This document shows positions 6,194-12,920 of a stretch of 18,125 nt of DNA, piece after piece. The stretch's first letter is position 1; every line of letters begins with the position of its first letter. The notes under the pieces are model-generated. The model made no database searches and was not told where the DNA came from. It worked only from the letters and a program-made list of their open reading frames with translations. This DNA is from Rhodocyclaceae bacterium UBA6160 (GTDB lineage: Bacteria; Pseudomonadota; Gammaproteobacteria; Burkholderiales; Rhodocyclaceae), in contig DIUK01000105.1 of assembly GCA_002422995.1 (NCBI GenBank), positions 1 through 18,125 of the forward strand, in the 5' to 3' direction. The position numbers and the translations under genes are program-made.

Positions 6194-6429
6194 TACGCTG
6201 CCCCAGAACTATGACTATTGTTTGGTTCTGGCGGCATTGTTGGGAGATCAAAAAAATCATTGGGGGGAACGAGGCCATTTGACATGACATAAATCGAAAC
6301 GAACTCATCCCGACGAGGTAAAATTTTACCGTTGGCAATGCGGCTAATCCGCGATTTACCGGTATTTAGAAGGGTTGCAACCTTACGTTGTTTTACCCCA
6401 GATTGTTTTAGCCATTCGCTGAACTTCAT
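6193..6429 (-). CDS. Cro-like repressor
   Basis: 78 residues, small XRE/Cro-type HTH protein: KQRKVATLLNTGKSRISRIANGK is cut here to its core KVATLLNTGKSRISRIANG at residues 17-35, the HTH with recognition helix TGKSRISRIANG. A proline/asparagine/serine-rich tail ends the protein. It faces the CI-type repressor gene across 76 bases that hold operators. No Shine-Dalgarno precedes the ATG (the bases upstream are TTGCCCCC), and the likely promoter places the transcription start close to the ATG, so translation may be nearly leaderless. Starts further upstream in the same frame run through the operators and cI and are not credible. Confidence 0.82.
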   Translation of the reverse strand: MKFSEWLKQSGVKQRKVATLLNTGKSRISRIANGKILPRRDEFVSIYVMSNGLVPPNDFFDLPTMPPEPNNSHSSGAA

Positions 6430-6436
6430 GGGGGCA

Positions 6437-6468
6437 ATGTTTCTATAAAAGAAACTTGAAGTCAACAA
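6437..6468 (-). promoter_or_regulatory. PR-like promoter block for cro operon
   Basis: On the minus strand this 32-base block holds TTGACT as a -35 element and an operator palindrome over the -10 area. It matches the block at 7165-7196 in 31 of 32 positions, in opposite orientation across cI. With a 17-base spacer the -10 would be AAACAT, a weak match; TATAGA overlaps it but gives a short spacer, so the exact -10 is uncertain. Confidence 0.65.
6439..6455. promoter_or_regulatory. Operator OR-a (17-bp palindrome)
   Basis: GTTTCTATAAAAGAAAC: perfect half-sites GTTTCT and AGAAAC with a 5-base spacer. It covers the presumed -10 region of the cro promoter, so bound CI would block cro. Same half-sites as 7144-7160 and 7178-7194. 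Confidence 0.8.
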
Positions 6469-6471
6469 AAA

Positions 6472-6513
6472 GTTTCTAATTCTGATAACGACAAGAGTTT
6501 CCCTAATGGAAAT
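6472..6513. promoter_or_regulatory. Two weaker operators near cI start
   Basis: At 6472-6488 a perfect left half GTTTCT has a degenerate right half. At 6497-6513 GTTTCC-CTAAT-GGAAAT is an imperfect copy that overlaps the cI start codon. With 6439-6455 this makes three sites, the number found at lambda OR. Site occupancy order cannot be read from sequence. Confidence 0.5.
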
Positions 6514-7144
6514 ATATGCTAATATGAAAAATAGAATCAAAGAGATACGCCGCGAAGCTGGAATGACCCAAGACGAGGTGGCGGCGGCGCTCGGCAAAAC
6601 TAAAGGCCAAATATCAAAGTTAGAAAATGGGCATACTGAAATTACAGGTTCTTGGCTTTCTGCTTTGGCAAAATTATTTGGCCGCAAGCCTGAGGAATTT
6701 ATTGCGCAGGAAATTTATAAAGTGCCCGTTCTGGGCTATGTTGGCGCGGGCGGTGAAATCTTCCCATTCGATGATATGCCACTCATGAATCCCTTGATGC
6801 TAAGAGAGCGTGAGCGCGTTGAAACCAACTGCGAGTTTGTAGAAGCTCCACCCGGTGTTTACCCATCAGGAATTGCGTGCGTAAAAGTAAAAGGGCACAG
6901 CCAGCACCCTGTCTATAAAGACGGGGAATATCTCTTTTATAAAACCACGCCGGGCGTGACACAGAACTGCATAGGCGAGGACTGCATTGTTGCGCTTGAT
7001 AATGGCAAAGTGATGGTGAAAATTCTTCGTAAAAGTAGTAATTATGGGTTGTTTGACCTTGATAGCTATAATGAACCCACGATCAAGGATGTGACCGTCG
7101 TATGGGCCGCTCCTATCGAATGGCGCAAGCGAAATACTAAATAG
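6506..7144 (+). CDS. CI/LexA-type phage repressor
   Basis: 212 residues. HTH_XRE domain at residues 10-65 (MTQDEVAAALGKTKGQISKLENG). The C-terminal half is an S24 peptidase domain: cleavage dipeptide A81-G82 in GYVGAGGEI, catalytic S132 (VKGHSQHP) and K172 (KVMVKIL), 40 residues apart as in the family. Such repressors keep lysogeny and cut themselves when RecA is activated, so the phage is likely SOS-inducible. ATG at 6506 has a weak AAGAG 8 bases upstream; ATG at 6524 is an alternative that begins MKNRIKEIRREAG, a typical start for the family. It is transcribed toward the PL-like block, as in lambda. The stop codon overlaps an operator. Confidence 0.92.
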   Translation: MEIYANMKNRIKEIRREAGMTQDEVAAALGKTKGQISKLENGHTEITGSWLSALAKLFGRKPEEFIAQEIYKVPVLGYVGAGGEIFPFDDMPLMNPLMLRERERVETNCEFVEAPPGVYPSGIACVKVKGHSQHPVYKDGEYLFYKTTPGVTQNCIGEDCIVALDNGKVMVKILRKSSNYGLFDLDSYNEPTIKDVTVVWAAPIEWRKRNTK

Positions 7145-7160
7145 TTTCTTATAAAGAAAC
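7144..7160. promoter_or_regulatory. Operator OL-a (17-bp palindrome)
   Basis: GTTTCTTATAAAGAAAC, with arms extendable to 8 bases (AGTTTCTT/AAGAAACT). Its first base is the last base of the cI stop codon. Centre-to-centre distance to the next site is 34 bases, close to the 33 bases seen between the first two sites on the cro side. Confidence 0.8.
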
Positions 7161-7164
7161 TTTC

Positions 7165-7196
7165 TTGTTGACTTAAAGTTTCTTTTATAGAAACAT
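7165..7196 (+). promoter_or_regulatory. PL-like promoter block with operator OL-b
   Basis: Near-identical copy of the cro promoter block, pointing right. TTGACT is the -35 element; operator GTTTCTTTTATAGAAAC is at 7178-7194. It should drive the long rightward operon and be shut by the CI-type repressor together with the cro promoter. Confidence 0.68.
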
Positions 7197-7220
7197 ACTC
7201 CATACACAGTGATGGAGTAT
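7195..7220 (+). promoter_or_regulatory. Inverted repeat covering first RBS of rightward operon
   Basis: ATACTCCAT and ATGGAGTAT, nine-base perfect arms with an eight-base loop. The right arm contains the GGAG that serves the first gene's ATG at 7224. If the transcript begins early enough to include the left arm, the ribosome site is closed in a hairpin; otherwise it may be a DNA-level binding site. Confidence 0.55.
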
Positions 7221-7223
7221 TTT

Positions 7224-7418
7224 ATGACGTCAACCCTCTCGAATCCCCATGCAGAAAAGGTAATTTCGGCTGCGCAGGCGCGCCTTTGCGGGCGTGAAGA
7301 AACAGCTAAACCCCATGCTCCTCTGCCCCCTACTCGTGTGGCCAACATTGAGATCACCGACGGGGTTTTAAGCCTTTGGAATTTTGCCACGGCGCGTGCG
7401 CTGGGGATGGTAGCATGA
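7224..7418 (+). CDS. Small hypothetical protein, first gene of rightward operon
   Basis: 64 residues, no family recognised: Ala/Pro-rich first half and a closing segment ITDGVLSLWNFATARALGMVA. The ATG at 7224 has GGAG six bases upstream; a GTG at 7209 and ATG at 7212 in frame lack a site. Its place matches that of N or other immediate early genes in lambda, but it is not Arg-rich enough to suggest an N antiterminator. Confidence 0.7.
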   Translation: MTSTLSNPHAEKVISAAQARLCGREETAKPHAPLPPTRVANIEITDGVLSLWNFATARALGMVA

Positions 7419-7561
7419 GCCGGGCCGATTACCTCAAAGACAGCATCGCAGGCATCGTTGTCGTCTTGCTGCTGTATGGCATTTGCACGCTAGGCGGCGC
7501 GGCTAGCCCTTACGAGCCATCCAAAGACAGTGAAACCGTCATGGCGCAGGCGCACCCATGA
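7415..7561 (+). CDS. Small single-pass membrane protein
   Basis: 48 residues. MSRADYLKDS, then a membrane helix (IAGIVVVLLLYGICTLGGAA), then a short polar tail. Start at 7415 overlaps the upstream stop as ATGA; an upstream in-frame start has no support. No family recognised. Confidence 0.68.
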   Translation: MSRADYLKDSIAGIVVVLLLYGICTLGGAASPYEPSKDSETVMAQAHP

Positions 7562-7758
7562 AAACGCACGTTGCCGAAAACGCTCTAAAAACACGGCGGG
7601 CGGTGGCGGTGGGAAGGTTGGTCCAGTTTTTTAGCCGGAAGCAATCAAAGGAGCATTTTGTAGCACCTAAATCCTTATGGCGGGAAACGTTCTCCACGCA
7701 CAAAGAAGCCATCGCCGCCGCCGATCTTTGGGCAATGCAAGGTAAGCTTCCTTTATGA
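7558..7758 (+). CDS. Small basic hypothetical protein
   Basis: 66 residues, basic, ATGA overlaps on both sides. Contains RLVQFFSRKQSKEHFVAPK and THKEAIAAADLWAMQGKLPL, which look like a small mixed α/β fold. No family recognised. Both junctions support it as a genuine operon member. Confidence 0.68.
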   Translation: MKTHVAENALKTRRAVAVGRLVQFFSRKQSKEHFVAPKSLWRETFSTHKEAIAAADLWAMQGKLPL

Positions 7759-8021
7759 GCGATGAGCACAAGCCAATACAGCCAGACTTGCACGCGATCA
7801 TGAACGACCTCGCGCATGGGCTGGATATGATTTTCAACCCGGACCCGAAGAACAGGCAGAACGGTTTTGCACTGCTGGTTTTCCCGTTTCAACCGTCGCT
7901 CAAGAACCGCGCCAATTACATCTCAAACGCCCTGCGCGCCGATATGCTGGCTGCGCTCAAAGAATTCATAGCGCGCAATGAAGGTCGCTATATGTCACCC
8001 GAAAATCAAACGCCTTGCTGA
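7755..8021 (+). CDS. Conserved phage protein of unknown function
   Basis: 88 residues. The core, NGFALLVFPF followed by RANYISNALRADMLAALKEFIAR, resembles a widespread family of small phage proteins (GFALLVF...NYISNAxRxDMLxxLKE) with no assigned function. ATGA overlap at the start. Followed by 15 bases and then the next gene. Confidence 0.75.
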   Translation: MSDEHKPIQPDLHAIMNDLAHGLDMIFNPDPKNRQNGFALLVFPFQPSLKNRANYISNALRADMLAALKEFIARNEGRYMSPENQTPC

Positions 8022-8036
8022 ACTGAAAGGACGAGC

Positions 8037-8462
8037 ATGAAAAAAGAATGGAAAACAGGCCGCTGGGATATCGTAAATGATGCTGGCGATGGGTCGGTAA
8101 TGCATACCAGCGTTACGGGCCATATGTGTGGCTATTATGGCATCAAGGAAAGCGGTAATATCACGATCACCAGCGGCGGGGTCGATACCGTTCTCCCGCG
8201 CTTAGATGTGGACCATATCCCCACCGGCTACAAAGTGCTGGGCGAATACTTCTTCGTGCGCCTCGACGCGGCGCAGGCTTTTGTAGAGTGGCTTTTAGGT
8301 GCATATGATCTGGCAAATATGACCGCTGCCGATGCGCTCAACAGCCCGGCGCTCATGGTGCAGGATATATTCACCCATATGCGTGAATTTGGCGCGTTGC
8401 ACATCAACGATGATGTCGACGTATTTTTTTATCGCTTTCAAATCGGTTGCGAGGCAGCATGA
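8037..8462 (+). CDS. Hypothetical protein
   Basis: 141 residues, no family recognised. N-terminal half is rich in β-type and Gly/Thr segments (NITITSGGVDTVLPRLDVDHIP); the C-terminal half is helical and acidic. AAGGAC lies about 6 bases before the ATG. It is one of few genes here with its own clear intergenic ribosome site, since the gap before it is 15 bases. Confidence 0.72.
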   Translation: MKKEWKTGRWDIVNDAGDGSVMHTSVTGHMCGYYGIKESGNITITSGGVDTVLPRLDVDHIPTGYKVLGEYFFVRLDAAQAFVEWLLGAYDLANMTAADALNSPALMVQDIFTHMREFGALHINDDVDVFFYRFQIGCEAA

Positions 8463-8779
8463 CACATTGGAAACCCAAATCTAAAGCCATTCACCAAGAG
8501 TTTTGCCGCCGTGCGCAGGCAAAAAACAAGCTGATGGATGAGGCCGAAATCGTCAACTTTCTGGCTTTGGCCCTTTGCGGCGAAGCGGGCGAACTGGCTA
8601 ACCTGATAAAGAAAATGTGGCGCGGTGATAGCATTTCACCTGAGAAAATCCGCCATGAGATTGCCGATATCCGCATTTACCTTGACCACTTGGCCGACCA
8701 TCTGGGCGTGAACATAGATGATGCCTGCGAGGAAAAGCTAGCCATCGTGCAAGAGCGCTTGGATGCGGAGGCGGCATAA
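8459..8779 (+). CDS. MazG-like nucleotide pyrophosphohydrolase
   Basis: 106 residues of the MazG-like superfamily, all-α NTP pyrophosphohydrolases that split (d)NTPs to (d)NMP and pyrophosphate. Seen: the metal-binding E42-x2-E45 in CGEAGELANLIKK and E68-x2-D71 in RHEIADIRIYLDHL, with the spacing of the family. Start at 8459 is an ATGA overlap; an upstream in-frame start is not needed. In phages such enzymes shape the nucleotide pool or blunt (p)ppGpp-type stress signals; substrate cannot be read. A second, different pyrophosphohydrolase-like gene is at 2340-3242. Confidence 0.88.
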   Translation: MTHWKPKSKAIHQEFCRRAQAKNKLMDEAEIVNFLALALCGEAGELANLIKKMWRGDSISPEKIRHEIADIRIYLDHLADHLGVNIDDACEEKLAIVQERLDAEAA

Positions 8780-9003
8780 TGAGTCAATCCCGCAAGCATA
8801 GCCTCTTTGAAGTGTTCGTAAGCACGCTGTTTGGGTACGGCATTGCCCTCCTCACGCAGCTATGGGTTTTCCCTCTCTACGGTATACCCTTGCACCTTTG
8901 GGCAAACGCCCAGATAGCGCTCATTTTCACGTTCATTTCTATTATCCGGTCCTACATCTTCCGGCGGCTTTTTAACCACCTGACTTTCGGGAGAATAAGG
9001 TGA
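8779..9003 (+). CDS. DUF7220-like two-helix membrane protein
   Basis: 74 residues. RKHSLFEVFVSTLFGYGIALLTQLWVFPLYG holds the first membrane helix (about 12-32); the second is near IALIFTFISIIRSYIF (about 46-60), closed by RRLFN. This pattern, including FPLYGI and RSYxxRRLFN, is that of DUF7220, small phage membrane proteins of unknown role. TAATG overlap at the start, GTGA overlap at the end. Confidence 0.8.
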   Translation: MSQSRKHSLFEVFVSTLFGYGIALLTQLWVFPLYGIPLHLWANAQIALIFTFISIIRSYIFRRLFNHLTFGRIR

Positions 9004-9161
9004 AGCAAATCAAAAAAATAGTTTGGGCCCTTCTGCAATTAATTGGGGTGATTTGTTTCATAAACATTGCGGCGGTTTCCGCTTCGATCGGCTGGAATAG
9101 AGGGCAGCAACTTTATCCGGTTAAAAGCGTCATTCATTACGTCATACATCAAGGAAACTAA
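9000..9161 (+). CDS. 53-residue single-pass membrane protein (GTG start)
   Basis: A small gene filling the gap between the DUF7220 gene and the next membrane protein. GTG start at 9000 overlaps the upstream stop as GTGA, with GGGAG about 7 bases before it. It begins with three Lys then a helix (IVWALLQLIGVICFINIAA), and ends in a polar tail HYVIHQGN. The positive N-terminus suggests N-in topology. No family recognised; size and layout are like those of phage superinfection or small holin-like proteins, but nothing decides this. Confidence 0.62.
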   Translation: MKQIKKIVWALLQLIGVICFINIAAVSASIGWNRGQQLYPVKSVIHYVIHQGN

Positions 9162-9165
9162 GCAC

Positions 9166-9471
9166 ATGAACAGGCGAGAAGCAGAGTATTACATCAGCCG
9201 TGGTGCCAAGTATGAATGGGCTATGCGCAGTATTTTTCACAACGTTGCGCTTACCTTAATGCGCTGCATTGTTTTGCCCTTCGCGCTGATTATTATTCCG
9301 CTTTTCCATTTGGCTATAGCGATTCCCGCAGTGATAGAAGAAACCCTCGATAGCTATAAGGAAATCGGATTCAAAGAGATTTTTAAGCTGGCAAAACGGG
9401 ACCCCGAAACAGACAAATTACTAGCCGATGCGCGGGTGGCGCTGGCTACCGATTCGCAGGGCGGCGCATAA
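9166..9471 (+). CDS. Membrane protein of unknown function
   Basis: 101 residues. Opens MNRREAEYYISRGAKYEWAM, then a long hydrophobic region (VALTLMRCIVLPFALIIIPLFHLAIAIP, residues about 27-54) that could make one long or two short membrane helices, then a charged cytoplasmic-type tail. Start at 9166, with AAGGA about 10 bases upstream; a longer in-frame start overlaps the 53-residue gene in another frame and is not credible. TAATG overlap with the next gene. Confidence 0.7.
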   Translation: MNRREAEYYISRGAKYEWAMRSIFHNVALTLMRCIVLPFALIIIPLFHLAIAIPAVIEETLDSYKEIGFKEIFKLAKRDPETDKLLADARVALATDSQGGA

Positions 9472-9842
9472 TGGCGTCAACGCAGCCCATCCGAATACAG
9501 CGAAAGCGAAAAGTAGGCTGGAAACTTCCGCCTGACACCATCTATGTAGGCAGGCCCACGCTTTGGGGAAATCCGTTTATTGCCGATGAAGTGCAGATGG
9601 CCGTGGATGCATTCCGCAAGCGTGCAACGAGCAAGGAAAGCTGTATTTCATTTGAAATGGGGCCGGGCAAACTTCAATTCGCAAAAAACAGCCACCCAGA
9701 TTCTTTAGATTGGGCTTGGCGGCAATGGGCAAATGATCACCTTCATGAATTGCGCGGGAAAAACTTAGCCTGCTGGTGTGCACTCGATCAGCCTTGTCAT
9801 GCCGATGTTTTACTCGAAATAGCAAACCAGGTGGCGAAATGA
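9471..9842 (+). CDS. DUF4326 protein
   Basis: 123 residues with the DUF4326 signature: IYVGRPTLWGNPF (24-36) and LRGKNLACWCALDQPCHADVLLEIAN cut here to its core NLACWCALDQPCHADVLLE near residues 97-115, where the C-W-C and C-H-A-D residues are the conserved ones. The family is common in phages and has no firm function; it often sits with nucleotide or DNA-modifying genes, as here between MazG-like and methyltransferase genes. ATGA overlap with the methyltransferase. Confidence 0.87.
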   Translation: MASTQPIRIQRKRKVGWKLPPDTIYVGRPTLWGNPFIADEVQMAVDAFRKRATSKESCISFEMGPGKLQFAKNSHPDSLDWAWRQWANDHLHELRGKNLACWCALDQPCHADVLLEIANQVAK

Positions 9843-10951
9843 TTTATCAAGGCGATTGCAGGGAAGTTATGCGACGCATGATCGCGGAAGGGATTTCGGT
9901 TCAAACCTGCGTAACCAGCCCACCATATTGGGGCTTGAGAAACTATGGCGTAGAGGGACAATTAGGGCTAGAGCCAACGCCAGAAGAATTTATTAGCAAT
10001 ATGGTCGAGGTTTTCGACCTTGTTAAGCAGTTGCTAAAACCAGATGGAACTCTTTGGCTGAACATAGGCGATAGCTATATGGGCAGCGGCAAAGGGTTTG
10101 GTGATGTTGGGATCTTCGATAAGCAAAACACAAATAAGGGCAGTTTGTCTAATCGGAAATTGCGGCCACATACACTAGGCAAGCACCCCGATATAAAGCC
10201 CAAGGATTTAGTAGGCATTCCGTGGATGCTGGCTTTTGCATTACGCTCAGCGGGCTGGTATTTGCGTCAGGATATAATTTGGAGCAAGCCAAATCCTATG
10301 CCGGAGAGTGTGACTGACCGATGCACCAAGGCGCATGAATACCTTTTTTTACTGTCAAAATCTAATCGCTATTATTGCGATATGGACGCCATTAAAGAGG
10401 CGGCAACCTTTGATAGTAACCGGCGTCCGGAAGGTTGGGCGACGGGCGATGATCACTCCGCTGCTGGATGGGCAACCGAAAAGAATCAGGGCCGTGGAAA
10501 TTGGCGCGGCTCAAGTTTTGATAAGGGCAAAACAGGTGAAATGAAAGATACCAATGGCCACTTAAAGCGAAGTGGCAACAAGGAACGAAAGGATGGCAGC
10601 GAACGCGGATGCCCCGATGATAGCGGGTCAAATGTTTGCGGCTCTGTGCCATGGGAGGGTAATACCCGCAATAAGCGAAGCGTCTGGACGGTACCGACCG
10701 AAGCATATTCAGAAGCGCATTTTGCCACCTACCCACAAAAATTGATAGAACCTTGCATTTTAGCGGGTGCTCGTCCCGGCGATACGGTGTTGGACCCGTT
10801 TAACGGCTCTGGCACTACGGGTAGGGTTTCATACCAGCATGGGCGCAAATATATTGGCATCGAACTTAACCCCCAATATATCGAAATGGCAGAGCGCCGG
10901 ATCTCTGGCACGCAAATAGATATGCTTACATCGCAGGGAATTACTGCATGA
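9839..10951 (+). CDS. DNA methyltransferase (SPPY, β-class; N4-C or N6-A)
   Basis: 370 residues. Motif IV TSPPYWGLRNYG at residues 26-37 precedes the AdoMet-binding motif DPFNGSGTTG at 319-328, an order that marks the β class; SPPY is commonest in N4-cytosine enzymes but also found in N6-adenine ones. The FxGxG region is followed by KYIGIELNPQYIEMAERRI. Between the two (about 190-280) is a polar Gly/Lys/Asn-rich stretch, probably the variable target region. No restriction enzyme gene is nearby, so it is likely an orphan phage methyltransferase that protects DNA from host restriction. Start at 9839 is an ATGA overlap. Confidence 0.92.
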   Translation: MIYQGDCREVMRRMIAEGISVQTCVTSPPYWGLRNYGVEGQLGLEPTPEEFISNMVEVFDLVKQLLKPDGTLWLNIGDSYMGSGKGFGDVGIFDKQNTNKGSLSNRKLRPHTLGKHPDIKPKDLVGIPWMLAFALRSAGWYLRQDIIWSKPNPMPESVTDRCTKAHEYLFLLSKSNRYYCDMDAIKEAATFDSNRRPEGWATGDDHSAAGWATEKNQGRGNWRGSSFDKGKTGEMKDTNGHLKRSGNKERKDGSERGCPDDSGSNVCGSVPWEGNTRNKRSVWTVPTEAYSEAHFATYPQKLIEPCILAGARPGDTVLDPFNGSGTTGRVSYQHGRKYIGIELNPQYIEMAERRISGTQIDMLTSQGITA

Positions 10952-11226
10952 ACGGCAAAATATCACAAGAGCATTGGGATGAAATTACAAAAACGTATCC
11001 GATGGCGCGTCGCCTACCAAACTGCGACAGGCTATTCTCCACTATGGGACCACCGCATAACTTGCCTTGTTCGGTTTGCGGAAAAAATATGGAATTGGGA
11101 GAAATTTTCTCAGGCTCATGGATGCATAATGACTGTGCGCCTAATCCTGCTTCCGCTGCGACTCTCGCAGAATGGCGTGCCAATTATATTGGCCGGCTCG
11201 CATATTTTGAAAGCGCGAGTATATGA
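10948..11226 (+). CDS. Small zinc-finger-like protein
   Basis: 92 residues. One likely zinc site: C41-x2-C44 (CSVCGKNMELGEIF) and H60/C63 (WMHNDC). The rest has no recognised motif. ATGA overlaps on both sides. Resembles small phage proteins with treble-clef-like fingers; role unknown. Confidence 0.72.
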   Translation: MNGKISQEHWDEITKTYPMARRLPNCDRLFSTMGPPHNLPCSVCGKNMELGEIFSGSWMHNDCAPNPASAATLAEWRANYIGRLAYFESASI

Positions 11227-11591
11227 CCGGCTTAGCTTGCAAAAAACTCCTACCCTGCCCTTCATGCCCATGGCGCACTGATCAGGGTGTTGCTGCAATT
11301 CCCAATTACGACCAGGTTAAAGCCGAAAACCTCTTAAACACAGTAGGGAATGGTGATGCATTCAGGCCCATCATGGCCTGCCACCACTCCCAAGATGGAA
11401 AGGAAATCGCCTGCAAGGGTTATTTGGCCCGCGAAGGCTGGAGCAATCTTAATGTGCGTGTGGGCGCTGTAACTGGCCAAATCGAAAACCCGACAGCGGT
11501 TTTAGATGCCTGCGTAACTGCCAAAATCAAACTGGAGCCAAATTATCCAGCAGTGCTTAAGAAGCTAAGCCACGGAAATGAGGGGCCATGA
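11223..11591 (+). CDS. DUF6283 protein
   Basis: 122 residues matching DUF6283: CPSCPWRTDQ (12-21), then IMACHHSQDGKEIACKGYLA (50-69). The conserved Cys/His set C12, C15, C53, H54/H55, C64 suggests a bound metal. The family occurs in actinobacterial and proteobacterial phages and has no known function. ATGA overlap with both neighbours. Confidence 0.85.
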   Translation: MTGLACKKLLPCPSCPWRTDQGVAAIPNYDQVKAENLLNTVGNGDAFRPIMACHHSQDGKEIACKGYLAREGWSNLNVRVGAVTGQIENPTAVLDACVTAKIKLEPNYPAVLKKLSHGNEGP

Positions 11592-11878
11592 CGGGGGGAC
11601 GCATTGCATCGACTAAACAGGCGGCGATGCGCCTTGGCTTTGTTACTGATGACGGGAAACCCAATACCCGCGCTTTCCTATTGCTGCGCCTCGACCCTAA
11701 ATTCCCAAAGCCCCTTAGACAGGCAAAACATCATTTGTGGTGGGACTTTGCTGCCATAGAGCGCTGGCTTGACAATCATGCCGAATATAAACCAGAGTCA
11801 ACTGATTGGAGTTCAAAAATCAGGGGACGCTTAAAAAATGGGAACATTCAAAATGAAATACCTCGTTTGCAAGCGTAA
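11588..11878 (+). CDS. AlpA/Xis-like HTH protein (putative excisionase)
   Basis: 96 residues. STKQAAMRLGFVTDDGKPNTRAF then LLRLDPKFPKPLRQAKHHLWWDFAAIERWL follow the MerR-like winged-helix plan of AlpA and phage excisionases: helix-turn-helix, the DPxFPxPxR wing and W-x-x-AAIERWL. It overlaps the integrase start by 41 bases, the usual xis-int arrangement. Likely bends att DNA and controls the direction of recombination. Confidence 0.78.
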   Translation: MTGGRIASTKQAAMRLGFVTDDGKPNTRAFLLLRLDPKFPKPLRQAKHHLWWDFAAIERWLDNHAEYKPESTDWSSKIRGRLKNGNIQNEIPRLQA

Positions 11879-12920
11879 GGGCGGAAAGCTGCTTTACTAT
11901 TGGCAGCCCAAAAAACTGTTTGTCGTGGGTGGAAAGCTAATTCCATGCCCCTTCAAGCCCGTTAGATTGGCAAGGGATAGCGGGAAGGTCGCGGATGCGA
12001 TAAAGGAAGCCGAAAAGCTAAACGGGCACTTAGAAGCGTGGCGTAATGGCCTAGAGGCGGCAAAGCGAATTCAAATAGGGACAGTTGACTGGCTTATTGC
12101 AAACTATGTTAAGGATAGGTGCTTCACAAACCTCCGCGCTACAACGCAACGCACCTATAGAGGCGATCTGAAAGAAATTAGCAGCAAGCTAGGTGATGTG
12201 CCGCTGCAATGCCTCTCGCGTAGCGATGCCCGTGCTGTATGCAATGATTATGCTGAAAACCCACGCAAGCCATCGGCAATCGCTTCTATGGGCCGGATAT
12301 TGTATAATTTTGGCAAAGAGATCGAGGCGGTCACTGCGAACCCTTTTGAAAATCTCCGAATATCAAAGGCCGCGCCGCGCCAAGCTGTTTGGCCTATGGA
12401 AACCATTGAGGCGGTACAGAAGAAGGCAGTAGAAATAGGGCTACCTTCGATTTCATTGGCAGTTCAGCTGGCGCTTGATACCGGCCAGAGGTCCACGGAT
12501 ATCCGATTACTAACTTGGAATCGCTATGAGGGCGGGCGGCTAAAGTTTCGGCAAAGCAAAACATCGGTATGGGTAGAAGTTCGCGTAATGAAATCATTGG
12601 CGGCGATGCTGGAGCGTGTAGATCGCAAGGCTCCTGCCCTGCTAATTTGCGAAGGCACTGGCAAACCCTACACCAAAGATGAATTCAGCCGGAAATTCCG
12701 TGATGTGTGTGAGGCGGCGGGCGTGGGTGCCGATCTGCAATTCCGCGATTTGCGGCGCACGGCAGTGGTTCGGCTGGCTGAGCACGGTTGCGATATTGCG
12801 GAAATTTGCGCTATCACTGGCCATAAATTAACGAGTGCCACCGAGATTCTTGAAGTATACCTCCCCCGAAACCGTAAAATGGCCGATAATGCTATCGACA
12901 AACTGGAGAATAAAAAATGA
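11838..12920 (+). CDS. int: Tyrosine integrase next to attP
   Basis: 360 residues. N-terminal arm-binding region (1-75), core-binding domain (80-175), catalytic domain with R218 (DTGQRSTDIRLLTW), K241, R303-x2-R306 (FRDLRRTA), H329 (TGHKL) and nucleophile Y341 (EVYLPR). The first residue of the HxxR box is Arg rather than His, a variant I associate with many alphaproteobacterial phage integrases. It follows the Xis-like gene and lies about 450 bases from a truncated tRNA-Leu, its likely att core. ATG at 11838 is used; ATG at 11853 is a possible alternative. This is the phage's probable integrase. Confidence 0.93.
   Translation: MGTFKMKYLVCKRKGGKLLYYWQPKKLFVVGGKLIPCPFKPVRLARDSGKVADAIKEAEKLNGHLEAWRNGLEAAKRIQIGTVDWLIANYVKDRCFTNLRATTQRTYRGDLKEISSKLGDVPLQCLSRSDARAVCNDYAENPRKPSAIASMGRILYNFGKEIEAVTANPFENLRISKAAPRQAVWPMETIEAVQKKAVEIGLPSISLAVQLALDTGQRSTDIRLLTWNRYEGGRLKFRQSKTSVWVEVRVMKSLAAMLERVDRKAPALLICEGTGKPYTKDEFSRKFRDVCEAAGVGADLQFRDLRRTAVVRLAEHGCDIAEICAITGHKLTSATEILEVYLPRNRKMADNAIDKLENKK

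Noticed and set aside
6430..6687. An 86-residue upstream extension of the cro frame
   Set aside because: It crosses the promoters, operators and the start of cI; the Cro-like HTH protein is complete from 6429.
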